A stretch of 64,000 bases of DNA from Anaerocolumna xylanovorans DSM 12503 (GTDB lineage Bacteria > Bacillota > Clostridia > Lachnospirales > Lachnospiraceae): contig NZ_FRFD01000014.1 of NCBI RefSeq assembly GCF_900143645.1, positions 1 through 64,000 on the forward strand, given 5' to 3'. Every line of letters begins with the position of its first letter. Position 1 is the first letter of the stretch. Shown here piece by piece: positions 43,450-51,685 of the stretch. The notes beneath the pieces are model-generated. The model ran no database searches. It saw only the letters and a program-made list of their open reading frames with translations, and was not told where the DNA came from. Made by a program: the position numbers and the translations under genes.

Positions 43450-43528
43450 GTATTATTATTTATATACATTAACTTATATTGAATTTATATACATTGATTT
43501 CATCTTTGAGGTTTTGTCGTAAATAGTC

Positions 43529-43570
43529 AAAAGCTGTAACCCCTGCTTAAATAATGGGATTACAGCTTTT
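43529..43570 (-). terminator. Terminator after TetR gene
   Basis: AAAAGCTGTAA and TTACAGCTTTT form a stem with a 20-nt loop that includes GGGG/CCC. It lies about 40 nt after the TetR stop codon and separates TetR from the island promoter. Confidence 0.7.
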
Positions 43571-43609
43571 GTTCTTAATTATTAGGTTGGTGACAATATA
43601 AAGCATTTT

Positions 43610-44236
43610 TTACTTTTTTTCTAAACCTTCAAACATCCCGTACCAGCCTTTGAATAAATACTTTATAATAAGGCTCATATGGCCTATAGCCTCTTTTTCT
43701 GACGTTTCATGTTTAATCATATGGACAAATATATCAATATGCATGTGTGCTATCCAGTGAATCACAAAATCATCCACCCTTTGTATATGCTTCTTTTCCG
43801 CCATCTGATCCAATAAAATACGGTAGTGTTGCTGTGTAATGGCAACAAATCGTTCAATACTGTTCTCAAACCGTGAACCATATGATTTTGCCAGAATCAG
43901 TTGAAATTCGGAACTATATTGATACAAATAATGGATTACCTGGGTTACCATTTCATAATCTTCATCAGAAGAATCCATCTCCATGCTTCCGCCCTGTAGC
44001 TGATTCCTCTCATCCTCATAATGTTTCATCACTAATGCATACATCTTATCTAAAGGCTCCTGTACTAAGGATGCAAATAAATCTTCTTTGTCCTGAAAAA
44101 AGAAATACAATGCTCCCGTTGTAACACCTGCATCCTTACATATATTACGAAGCGAAGCCTGTAAATAGCCCTTCTCCATAAATTCCTTTTTTGCACTTAT
44201 AAGAAGCTTTTTTCTTGTTTCCTTTTCGTCTTTCAA
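43610..44236 (-). CDS. TetR/AcrR-family transcriptional regulator
   Basis: A 208-residue repressor-like protein. Residues 8-55 form the helix-turn-helix: LISAKKEFMEKGYLQASLRNICKDAGVTTGALYFFFQDKEDLF. The C-terminal ligand domain has a characteristic LTQ/HH-rich part and binds an unknown small molecule. The TTG start at 44236 is preceded by GGGAGAGG. It lies just upstream of the island promoter, in the same direction, with its own terminator. Two ATAAC-N3-GTTAT palindromes near the island promoter are good candidates for its operators, but none is found in its own upstream region. Confidence 0.88.
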   Translation of the reverse strand: MKDEKETRKKLLISAKKEFMEKGYLQASLRNICKDAGVTTGALYFFFQDKEDLFASLVQEPLDKMYALVMKHYEDERNQLQGGSMEMDSSDEDYEMVTQVIHYLYQYSSEFQLILAKSYGSRFENSIERFVAITQQHYRILLDQMAEKKHIQRVDDFVIHWIAHMHIDIFVHMIKHETSEKEAIGHMSLIIKYLFKGWYGMFEGLEKK

Positions 44237-44388
44237 ATGCCTCTCCCTCTTGTTAATATTAAAATCCAGGATAACTTACTGTCTGCTACTATCCCTTATA
44301 TTTTATCATGGCTACTGAAACTTTACAATGATTTAAAGGATGTCCTTGAAAGACTAAAGGCCTATTAGATTATGAATAGAACTATCTT

Positions 44389-44433
44389 ACAGCCCAGTCT
44401 TACTATAACACCTACCTGTTATGGGCTGTTTTT
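44389..44433. terminator. Hairpin terminator between germination genes and TetR
   Basis: ACAGCCC (44389-44395) pairs with GGGCTGT (44423-44429), with an inner ATAACA/TGTTAT stem. Five T residues follow on the plus strand, and it follows the GerBC stop codon on the minus strand, so it may work in both directions or only on plus. Confidence 0.45.
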
Positions 44434-44436
44434 GCT

Positions 44437-46662
44437 TTACTCAATATGAAAATCCACTTTCAGATTTATCGAAAGATTCGTTAGAAAGTCAGCCTGTCTA
44501 CCCTTGTAATCAAGCCATAAGCTTCGCTTCCTGTAACCGGTCATCGGGTATAGATTCATGTAATCCAGCTTTCCATCCATACAGATGGACTTGATCGTTT
44601 TAGCGATATTTTCTCTTACATAGGCATTGCATTCTTCTTCTATCTTTTCTATGTCCGAATTTTTAGCTCTGTCTTCTTTTTTCTCAAGACCTTTTTGGAT
44701 AGAAGCACTGCCCTCCACAATCATATCCAGATAGGGCTTTCCATTGTCCTCACGAAATTCCATAGTTCTGGTTATGCGGTTTATCTTGATTACATATTTG
44801 GGCAGATTGCTCTTATCATCCTCCGGCAGATAAAGGACCTTATTCTTTCCAAAGCCACAGGAAAAGTAGATAAAGTCACTCTCCTCCTTATTTGCATAAA
44901 AGCCTACCGCCCCTTCCGAATAAATACCAACACCGGATACTCTCATCTTCTTATCATCGGCATGAAGCATCGGAAGGATAACGGTTCTGTTTCCTTCATT
45001 TCTGGCAAGGATTAAATCCCCTGCATCAATTTCTTTTATTCCGTTATTTCTAAGATTTATACGGCTTAACTGTGCTAAGTAGTCTCCGATACCTCCCTCA
45101 ATATCACTGTTTAAATCCATAATGTCCCCGGCTTTGCCCTCCGCCAAAAATACCGGCGTATTCCTGCCAAGTTCATATTTGTTTTCCACATACGTAAGGA
45201 AGGCATTCATTTTATCCTTGCTTTTTGATATGCCATCCCCAAGAATAATGGCCTTTAACTGGCTGAAATCAAGCCTTTTATTATTTTCAAGACTATAATC
45301 CTCTTCAACTTCAGAAAAATCCTTGTCCGCAAAAGCCAGCTTTAATCTCTTCGGATCCTCTGCCGCCTGCTTTGTCAATACTTTTAAGTCCGGCAGGATA
45401 TAATAAACCTCTATCATATCCTTCCCTTTTGCATCAATTCCTACCGCCTGTATGAAATTTCTGTCTTCAATTTCTGTCATATCACTGCAACCGGTTAAGC
45501 TCACTGCTCCTGCTGCAACTATGAAAGCAAATACCGTATTGACAACTGCCTTTTTGTTTATGAACTTCTTCAGCTTTCCGGTACATGCTACCAATAAAGG
45601 GATAATTAAGGATTGGGGCATACCGATATACATCATATATCTTCTGAAATAATAGAAGAACTGCTCGGTGTCAATTGGTATGACTGCCACTCCAAAGACA
45701 AGCAGTATCAAAGGTACCAGCAGATAATTCCGGTTGGACAGCTTTAAAATATGCCCTGAAATATAACTTAGATAATAAAACAGCGCACCGGTCAGAGTAA
45801 AGATACTAAGCAGCCATATGGAAAGAATGAAGGCATCCTGCCTTTGCACAAGTCCTCCCGGAAGCTTTACCATCTGAAAAATACTAATAGCCGACCACAA
45901 CTTATCTGCTGTTTCTTTTCTTCCAAGAAGCCCCATAGTGACGACATACATCAGAATATCTAAGATGCCGGTTATGGTTATTGCTCTTGCAGCATAATTA
46001 TACATCTTTTTACCCTTTTTAATATCCGATTTCCGGTAATGAATCATAGGAACCGCAAAAATCATCATCTCTAAAGCGCTAAAAGTCAATAATATCAGAT
46101 AACTGCCAGCTCCTATGTCTTTCATGCTTTCCGTAAACAAAGGAGTAAGATTGGCAGGGTCTACTTTGCGAATCCCTAAGAGGAGAAAAAGAACGATTGG
46201 AACCATTACAAGAAAGTAAATGATTTCTGTTATTCTTGCCCTTACCTCCATTCCCTTTGAGGCCGAATAGGCGGAAACCATCAGAAGAAACAAAATAATT
46301 ATCCTGTTATCCGTATCTGCAAGCAATGTCTGGTTGATAACCTGTCCGAAAATTCTTGCCGAAAATACCAGACACAAAAACAGCTTAACAATGTAGGGTA
46401 TTGCAACAAAAAAGGTTACAAACCTCCCAAAATTATCATCACAGTAATTCAGATATCTTCCGCCTGTCTGCTTGCATAATATAAGTATCAGATATCCGTA
46501 AATAAATGCATACAGAGTGCCGAGGCATATAGCTAATATCCCGTCCCTGCCGGAGGAAGCGGCTGCAAGGTTAGGAATAATCAAGCCCGAAACACTAAAA
46601 AGGTCAAATACCAAAAGACGTGTAAACTGCCTTAGAGAAATCTTGTCATTATCAGAAAACAT
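44437..46662 (-). CDS. Spore germination receptor GerB-GerC fusion
   Basis: A 741-residue protein joining two receptor subunits that are usually separate genes. Residues 1-360 form the GerB-type amino-acid/polyamine permease with about ten membrane segments. Residues 365-741 correspond to GerC: a signal-like hydrophobic stretch, then the lipobox SLTGC (Cys392) followed by SDMTEIEDRNFIQAVGID, the usual start of mature GerC. If cleaved and lipidated at Cys392 inside the fused chain, it would release a normal GerC. The stop and start codons between the two units are simply absent; no frameshift was seen. The gene follows gerA by 17 nt. Confidence 0.88.
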   Translation of the reverse strand: MFSDNDKISLRQFTRLLVFDLFSVSGLIIPNLAAASSGRDGILAICLGTLYAFIYGYLILILCKQTGGRYLNYCDDNFGRFVTFFVAIPYIVKLFLCLVFSARIFGQVINQTLLADTDNRIIILFLLMVSAYSASKGMEVRARITEIIYFLVMVPIVLFLLLGIRKVDPANLTPLFTESMKDIGAGSYLILLTFSALEMMIFAVPMIHYRKSDIKKGKKMYNYAARAITITGILDILMYVVTMGLLGRKETADKLWSAISIFQMVKLPGGLVQRQDAFILSIWLLSIFTLTGALFYYLSYISGHILKLSNRNYLLVPLILLVFGVAVIPIDTEQFFYYFRRYMMYIGMPQSLIIPLLVACTGKLKKFINKKAVVNTVFAFIVAAGAVSLTGCSDMTEIEDRNFIQAVGIDAKGKDMIEVYYILPDLKVLTKQAAEDPKRLKLAFADKDFSEVEEDYSLENNKRLDFSQLKAIILGDGISKSKDKMNAFLTYVENKYELGRNTPVFLAEGKAGDIMDLNSDIEGGIGDYLAQLSRINLRNNGIKEIDAGDLILARNEGNRTVILPMLHADDKKMRVSGVGIYSEGAVGFYANKEESDFIYFSCGFGKNKVLYLPEDDKSNLPKYVIKINRITRTMEFREDNGKPYLDMIVEGSASIQKGLEKKEDRAKNSDIEKIEEECNAYVRENIAKTIKSICMDGKLDYMNLYPMTGYRKRSLWLDYKGRQADFLTNLSINLKVDFHIE

Positions 46663-46679
46663 TATGATTCTTCTCCCTT

Positions 46680-48227
46680 CTAATCCTCATTCTCATCTTC
46701 CATCTCTTTTCCGCCCTCTCTCTTAACAAGCTTGGTTCTTTCGTCCTTGCTTGCAAATAAAGGACGTCTTCTTAATTTTCTGAAAGGAAACCTTAGCATG
46801 GCATCTTTGGTATCGGTGCCATGATTGATACCGGAAGCGGCGAAGGGAACCATATATGGCATGCCAAAGCTTTTTAAACCACCCAAATGTATCAATAAGC
46901 AGGTAATTCCTATTATGAAACCAAACAGCCCAAGAAAAGCCGACAGTGCCAGGATGAAATACCGGATAATACGAAAGGCAGAAGCAAAGGGTTCATTGGG
47001 TACCGTAAAGGCCGTAATAGCAGTCAAAGCAATTACAATTACAACAATGGGGCTCACAATATTTGCATTTACAGCGGCATCCCCAATAATAAGGCCTCCA
47101 ACGATTCCTAATGTGCCTCCCATTGGTCCCGGCATCCGGACTCCGGCTTCTAATAGCATCTGAAAGCTTATTTCCATAATAATTACTTCCACCAGTACGG
47201 AAAAGGGAACTCCTTCTCTGGCTGCAGCAAAGGAAAGCGACATGGCAGGTGAGAGAAGCTCTGCATTATAATTTAATACAGCCACATAAAGTCCCGGAAG
47301 AGCTATCGTCAGAAAAGCACCGATATAACGCAGCAGGCGGAGAAAGGTTGCGACTTCCCACCTGGTGTAAGCATCGTCAGAAGCCTGAAAAAAGGAATTC
47401 AAGGTAGTCGGAAGAACAATGACTACCGGGGAATTATCTACCAGTATTACCACCCTTCCATCTAATATGGCTGCTGCTGCCTTATCCGGCCTTTCCGTGG
47501 ATTGGTATTCCGGAAATGGGGAGTAGGTATTCCGCTCAGTAAGCTGTTCTAACATACCGCTGTCTAAAATCCCATCTATCACATATTCATTAAGCCTTCG
47601 TTCAATTTCTGCCAAAACTTCAGGCTTTGCCACTCCCTCCAGGTAGCAGACAGCTACATCCGTGCGTGTTCTGGTTCCGATTTTTAACTGCTTCATCTTA
47701 AGGTTCGTATCCTTAATCCTTCTTCTTAACAATACCCGGTTTATAAAAAGTGCCTCGCTAAAGCTCTCCTTAGAGCCCCTGACACTTACTTCATTTTCAC
47801 TGGTTGGGACACCCCTGTTTGGCATCTTGCGCATGGACACTTTTAGTGCCTTATCATAACCATCCACCAGAATAATGGTATCTCCGGAAAGTATCTGTCC
47901 GACAATCTCTGCTATCGTGTTGACTTCAACCAAGTCAACTGTCTGTATCCCCTGGTTCTTGATATACTCAAATTTATCAGTTTCCGGCATCTCCTTTAAG
48001 TCCCTGAAAAGCTGCAGCAGGGTATTCATTTCAAGGAGTTCTTTATCAATCATATTGTCAATATAAATAATAAATATATCTGTCTGATTTGCTCCGCCCA
48101 CGCTGAACTTTCTCTTCACAACATCCGCGCAGTTTTCAAACAGTGCCGATAAGGTGTCGATATTTTCATCAAGGGACTTGGAAAAAAGAGCAGTTATATG
48201 ATTTTTATCATCATGTAAAAGGGTCAT
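46680..48227 (-). CDS. Spore germination protein GerA family
   Basis: A 515-residue GerA subunit of a nutrient-germinant receptor in the spore inner membrane. The N-terminal soluble domain ends with the conserved block DTNLKMKQLKIGTRTRTDVAVCYLEGVA, and PNRGVPTSENEVSVRGSKESFSEAL is typical of the family. The middle part contains RLLRYIGAFLTIALPGLYVAVLNYN, after which several membrane segments follow. AAGGAGG lies 5 nt before the ATG. With the downstream GerB-GerC fusion it makes a complete receptor in two genes. Confidence 0.93.
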   Translation of the reverse strand: MTLLHDDKNHITALFSKSLDENIDTLSALFENCADVVKRKFSVGGANQTDIFIIYIDNMIDKELLEMNTLLQLFRDLKEMPETDKFEYIKNQGIQTVDLVEVNTIAEIVGQILSGDTIILVDGYDKALKVSMRKMPNRGVPTSENEVSVRGSKESFSEALFINRVLLRRRIKDTNLKMKQLKIGTRTRTDVAVCYLEGVAKPEVLAEIERRLNEYVIDGILDSGMLEQLTERNTYSPFPEYQSTERPDKAAAAILDGRVVILVDNSPVVIVLPTTLNSFFQASDDAYTRWEVATFLRLLRYIGAFLTIALPGLYVAVLNYNAELLSPAMSLSFAAAREGVPFSVLVEVIIMEISFQMLLEAGVRMPGPMGGTLGIVGGLIIGDAAVNANIVSPIVVIVIALTAITAFTVPNEPFASAFRIIRYFILALSAFLGLFGFIIGITCLLIHLGGLKSFGMPYMVPFAASGINHGTDTKDAMLRFPFRKLRRRPLFASKDERTKLVKREGGKEMEDENED

Positions 48228-48382
48228 TGAAGCCTCCTTAAAATCCGTTAGTTTTCATATATCTGGTATTATATCCAAAGAAACGCTGTTTACTCATGGT
48301 TTATAAGGAGTACTTTAAATAAAGAATGTGCATTCCGCCCATAGGTCTTTTTATCTTACAGGACGTAATTTTCTATAAGATA

Positions 48383-48424
48383 AAAAAAGCCCCATGACTT
48401 TTCTTTCCTGCAAAAGTCATGGAA
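48383..48424 (-). terminator. Intrinsic terminator of scpA-scpB operon
   Basis: CCATGACTTTT and AAAAGTCATGG form an 11-bp stem, followed by GGCTTTTTTT on the minus strand just after the scpB stop codon. Confidence 0.85.
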
Positions 48425-48429
48425 CCTTT

Positions 48430-48999
48430 TTAAATATCCAGTTTTAATTGTACTTCTTCCTCTGCTTCTAACTTAAAATCCTCCACCTTATCCGAGGTTA
48501 TAATAGGAAGATCTTCTAAGGAGTGAATCCCAAAACTTCTTAAAAACTCTTCCGTTGTTCCAAAGAGAATCGGCCTTCCCGGTGCATCCATTCTGCCGAT
48601 CTCGCCAACCAGATTGTATTCTATTAATTTATTGACCGCATGGTCGGATTTTACTCCCCTGATTGCTTCAATCTCTATTCTGGTAATAGGCTGCTTATAT
48701 GCTATGATGGACAGTGTTTCAAGGAGTACATCCGTTAATACATGCTTCTTTGGCACATGGGTAATCCTTATCAGTGAATCATACAATTCGGTTTTGGTAC
48801 ACATCTGATAAGAGTCCTCCAGCTCAATAATATGGATTCCCCTTTCCTCACTTCGGTAATCGTCCATCATGGTATGTATTATCTTCTTTACTGTATCCTT
48901 ATCATGTCCTAACGCCGCCGAAAGCCTGTCAAGTTCCACCGCTTCTCCCATGGTAAAGAGGATGGCTTCAATTGCCGCCTTAATCTGTTTTATCTCCAT
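48430..48999 (-). CDS. scpB: Segregation and condensation protein B
   Basis: A 189-residue protein with tandem winged helices. It starts IKAAIEAILFTMGEAVELDRL and contains ITHVPKKHVLTDVLLETLSIIAYKQPITRIEIEAIRGVKSDHAVNKL, with GRPILFGTTEEFLRSFGI near the end. It dimerises and binds ScpA in the SMC condensin complex, which organises the chromosome. GAGG lies 5 nt before the ATG. It follows scpA by 56 bp. Confidence 0.95.
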   Translation of the reverse strand: MEIKQIKAAIEAILFTMGEAVELDRLSAALGHDKDTVKKIIHTMMDDYRSEERGIHIIELEDSYQMCTKTELYDSLIRITHVPKKHVLTDVLLETLSIIAYKQPITRIEIEAIRGVKSDHAVNKLIEYNLVGEIGRMDAPGRPILFGTTEEFLRSFGIHSLEDLPIITSDKVEDFKLEAEEEVQLKLDI

Positions 49000-49055
49000 A
49001 TAAACCTCATTTCTGCATATTCAGCCTTAAGCCTAAGTTACTATTTGACTTTTCA

Positions 49056-49811
49056 TTATACAGCTGCCGCTTCCTTATAGGTAATCATAATGTCTTCAAA
49101 CAGGTTGTCCTGCCTGATAATGATTTCTCCGGTCTTCATCAGTTCAAGAATGGCAAGAAAGGTAACAATAACCTCTGTTTTACCGCGTTGGCCCATTAAC
49201 AGCTGATAAAAGGAAAATCTCTTATGCAGTCTTCCATACTTCGCCACTTCTTCTATCTTCTCGGTCAGATTGCCCTCTTCCTTTTCGATACGCCCGAATT
49301 TACTCCTTATAGGGTCAACCTTATCCGTCTGCCGTTTCATCACTGACTCAAATATCCGGTGCAGCTTGGCAAGTGTCAGATCAGAAAGAAGGGTGCTTAT
49401 ATCTACCTTCTCTTCGTAGTCATTGATTTCCTCCGGTATGGTAGGGTTTTTAAAGAATGCCCTTCCGGCATCAAGTTCCCTGTCCTTTAACTCCAAGGAT
49501 ATGTATTTATACATCTTATATTCCAAAAGCCTTTCCACCAGCTCCTGTCTCGGATCCTCTTCCCCGAAGTCCTTCTTCTCATCCTTAGGCAGCAGCATCT
49601 TCGACTTTATGTTAAGAAGCGTGGCTGCCATAACAAGGAATTCACTCATAATATTTAGATCTTTTGTCTCCATATGATTGACATATTCCATATACTGCTC
49701 TGTTATCAGAACAATCGGTATATCATGGATGCTTACTTTATTTTTTTCGATCAGATGCAGTAACAGATCCAAAGGACCCTCAAACACCTCTAGTTTAAAT
49801 GAAATCCCCAT
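49056..49811 (-). CDS. scpA: Segregation and condensation protein A
   Basis: A 251-residue kleisin that bridges the SMC heads. The N-terminal block is FKLEVFEGPLDLLLHLIEKNKVSIHDIPI, followed by NIMSEFLVMAATLLNIKSKMLLP, and the C-terminal winged helix reads KTEVIVTFLAILELMKTGEI. AAAGGA lies 8 nt before the ATG. It comes after the M50-like gene, an arrangement seen in several Clostridia. Confidence 0.95.
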   Translation of the reverse strand: MGISFKLEVFEGPLDLLLHLIEKNKVSIHDIPIVLITEQYMEYVNHMETKDLNIMSEFLVMAATLLNIKSKMLLPKDEKKDFGEEDPRQELVERLLEYKMYKYISLELKDRELDAGRAFFKNPTIPEEINDYEEKVDISTLLSDLTLAKLHRIFESVMKRQTDKVDPIRSKFGRIEKEEGNLTEKIEEVAKYGRLHKRFSFYQLLMGQRGKTEVIVTFLAILELMKTGEIIIRQDNLFEDIMITYKEAAAV

Positions 49812-49841
49812 TACTTCTATCCTTTCACCATATAAGTTCTG

Positions 49842-50444
49842 CTATAATATCAACGTCAGAATATACCATGATATATCCGTCAAAAGCTGAAAAATCACTA
49901 CAAAAATCAACAGTACCTTTATCAGATAATCATTCTTAATAATTGAAAAATATCTGGAAGGTGATTTTGCGGCAATACAAAGGCCCATGTCAAAGGTTGA
50001 CACCGGAAAAAGATTGACAAAAAACATCGTTATACTGATAAGTGCCATATATAACAGAGAAAACTGGAAAAACAGCCTGATAGAGCCATCGCCTGGATTC
50101 CACTCCAGAAGAGATGAAAAATTATTCTGTACTTTAATGATAATAACACTGGCTGCAAATACGAGGAATAAGCTCACAAAGCCGCAGATTCCAAGCAATA
50201 AATTGCTCCTCCTGTTTTTTAACCGGTACATATAGGGCTTTGAAAATCCAGCCTGATTGGTTACGCAAAACAGAATTCCTATAGGGTCAATATACTGGTA
50301 CAGTTTATAGATATTCTTTTTCTTCTTTGGGTCCTGTTTTTTATTTAAACTATTATATAATAAGGCTTTGGGAAATTCATGGAGTATCATAACAATACAG
50401 CCTGCCAGAAAGGCAGCCAAAAGTCTTATTAATTGTATTCTCAT
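49842..50444 (-). CDS. M50-like membrane protein with degenerate protease motif
   Basis: A 200-residue membrane protein with four to five hydrophobic segments. It resembles small site-2-protease-like proteins: the first segment contains VMILHEFPKALLY where active M50 enzymes have HExxH, and NLFPVSTFDMG corresponds to the second metal motif (NLLPxxxxDGG). The second His is Lys, so metal-dependent proteolysis is unlikely. The ATG at 50444 is preferred (AGGAGG 10 nt upstream) over TTG 50453; it follows the phosphoesterase stop codon by 5 nt. A role near scpA is unknown. Confidence 0.65.
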   Translation of the reverse strand: MRIQLIRLLAAFLAGCIVMILHEFPKALLYNSLNKKQDPKKKKNIYKLYQYIDPIGILFCVTNQAGFSKPYMYRLKNRRSNLLLGICGFVSLFLVFAASVIIIKVQNNFSSLLEWNPGDGSIRLFFQFSLLYMALISITMFFVNLFPVSTFDMGLCIAAKSPSRYFSIIKNDYLIKVLLIFVVIFQLLTDISWYILTLIL

Positions 50445-50449
50445 AAATG

Positions 50450-51322
50450 TCAATCCTCCTGTATCATAAGTCTTTTTAAAGTAACAACCATTAATTCCGG
50501 ACGGTTTCCGATACGGAATTTCAAAGTATGAAGCCCTAATCCTCTGGATATTAACATAGTACTGCCCTTCTCACTAAAACGGCCGGCATCGTATTTCGGA
50601 AAGAACCGGTACTGGGGAGATAACATTCCTCCTAAAAAAGGAAGCCTTATAATACCTCCGTGAACATGTCCGGACAAAATCAAATCAGAACCATAAGCTA
50701 CATAATTCTTAAAATACATGGGATTATGGGCAATCAGTATATCATAACATTGCCTGTCACACTTCCCCAGAAGATTTTCAACATAATCTAATGGCATCCT
50801 TGGTATTTTGCTTTTACCATAGTAAGGTTTCTCGATGGATAAGCCTGATATTTTCAAATTATCATTCTTTTTTCTAAGGGTTACGCTTTCATTATCCAGA
50901 AGGATAATCCCATCTTTTTTAAGCCTGCTTACATAATCTCTGTAAAGCACAGCATATTCCTCTTTTTCGCTGTCCAGACTCTGTTCATGATTACCCATTC
51001 CGTAATAAACCGGATATTTTCTTGACAGTGCCTTTAAGAGATTATAAGCAGTATCGTATTTCTTTGGTGCTTTGCGTACCAGCATGTCCCCTGCCACCAG
51101 AATAATATCCGGTTTTATGGAATCTATCTGCCTTTTTAATACTTCATTTTCTTTGCCAAAGCTATAGTTGTGAAGATCAGCCAGAATGACCATACGAAAA
51201 CCGTCAAAGGCCTTTGGAAGCCTCTCTGATTCCACAATTTCCTTCGTAATTTCCGGTTTTAGATTTCTTATATACTCTATAAGAAGAAGGAGTAAAAGAA
51301 GTGCTCCTATTATTTTTATCAT
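50450..51322 (-). CDS. Metallophosphoesterase (YkuE/YaeI-like), membrane-anchored
   Basis: A 290-residue calcineurin-like phosphoesterase. One N-terminal membrane segment (MIKIIGALLLLLLLIEYI) is followed by metal-binding motifs ADLHN, VAGDML, GNHEQSL, IAHNP and GHVHGG. Family members hydrolyse lipid-linked or nucleotide phosphates at the membrane, such as UDP-diacylglucosamine in YaeI. The substrate is not known here. The upstream 350 bp hold a tandem repeat array. Confidence 0.88.
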   Translation of the reverse strand: MIKIIGALLLLLLLIEYIRNLKPEITKEIVESERLPKAFDGFRMVILADLHNYSFGKENEVLKRQIDSIKPDIILVAGDMLVRKAPKKYDTAYNLLKALSRKYPVYYGMGNHEQSLDSEKEEYAVLYRDYVSRLKKDGIILLDNESVTLRKKNDNLKISGLSIEKPYYGKSKIPRMPLDYVENLLGKCDRQCYDILIAHNPMYFKNYVAYGSDLILSGHVHGGIIRLPFLGGMLSPQYRFFPKYDAGRFSEKGSTMLISRGLGLHTLKFRIGNRPELMVVTLKRLMIQED

Positions 51323-51376
51323 CCATAGCCCTTTCTAATTTATAATTTCCATCTTATCCACCACGCTGCCAGCACA

Positions 51377-51608
51377 AATTTGTGTGTGAATTATGCTTTT
51401 CAATAATTCGTACTAACTGCCATGCCTTCCTCAGTACACCTCAAGTTTGTGCCGAGGATTTCGCAGGCATAAACTTGTGTGTGAATTATGCTTTTCAATA
51501 ATTCACACTAACTGCCATGCCTTCCTCAGTACACCTCAAGTTTGTGCCGAGGATTTCGCAGGCATAAACTTGTGTGTGAATTATGCTTTTCAATAATTCA
51601 CACTAATC
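51377..51608 (-). repeat. 95-bp tandem repeat array of two-hairpin element (2.4 copies), copy e
   Basis: The unit repeats with a period of 95 bp: two full copies (about 51377-51471 and 51472-51566) and a partial third. On the minus strand each unit contains GTGTGAATTAT/ATAATTCACAC, an 11-bp perfect hairpin, then CAAGTTTATGCC/GGCACAAACTTG, and a tail GAGGAAGGCATGGC. The second hairpin core is shared with the element upstream of the sortase gene. The first copy differs from the next at a few bases. Confidence 0.85.
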
Positions 51609-51619
51609 CCATAAAAAGG

Positions 51620-51674
51620 ATAGACCGCAGGAAAGCTGTTATCAATTATAACACAGACTTTCTTTGCGGTCTAT
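51620..51674 (-). terminator. Terminator of DacF-like gene
   Basis: ATAGACCGCA and TGCGGTCTAT form the stem around an interval that includes GAAAG/CTTTC. CCTTTTT follows on the minus strand. It lies 12 nt after the stop codon of the carboxypeptidase gene. Confidence 0.75.
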
Positions 51675-51685
51675 AGTACCCTTTT

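Noticed and set aside
51377..51608. CRISPR array
   Set aside because: The repeats are contiguous 95-bp units without unique spacers, and no cas genes are present.
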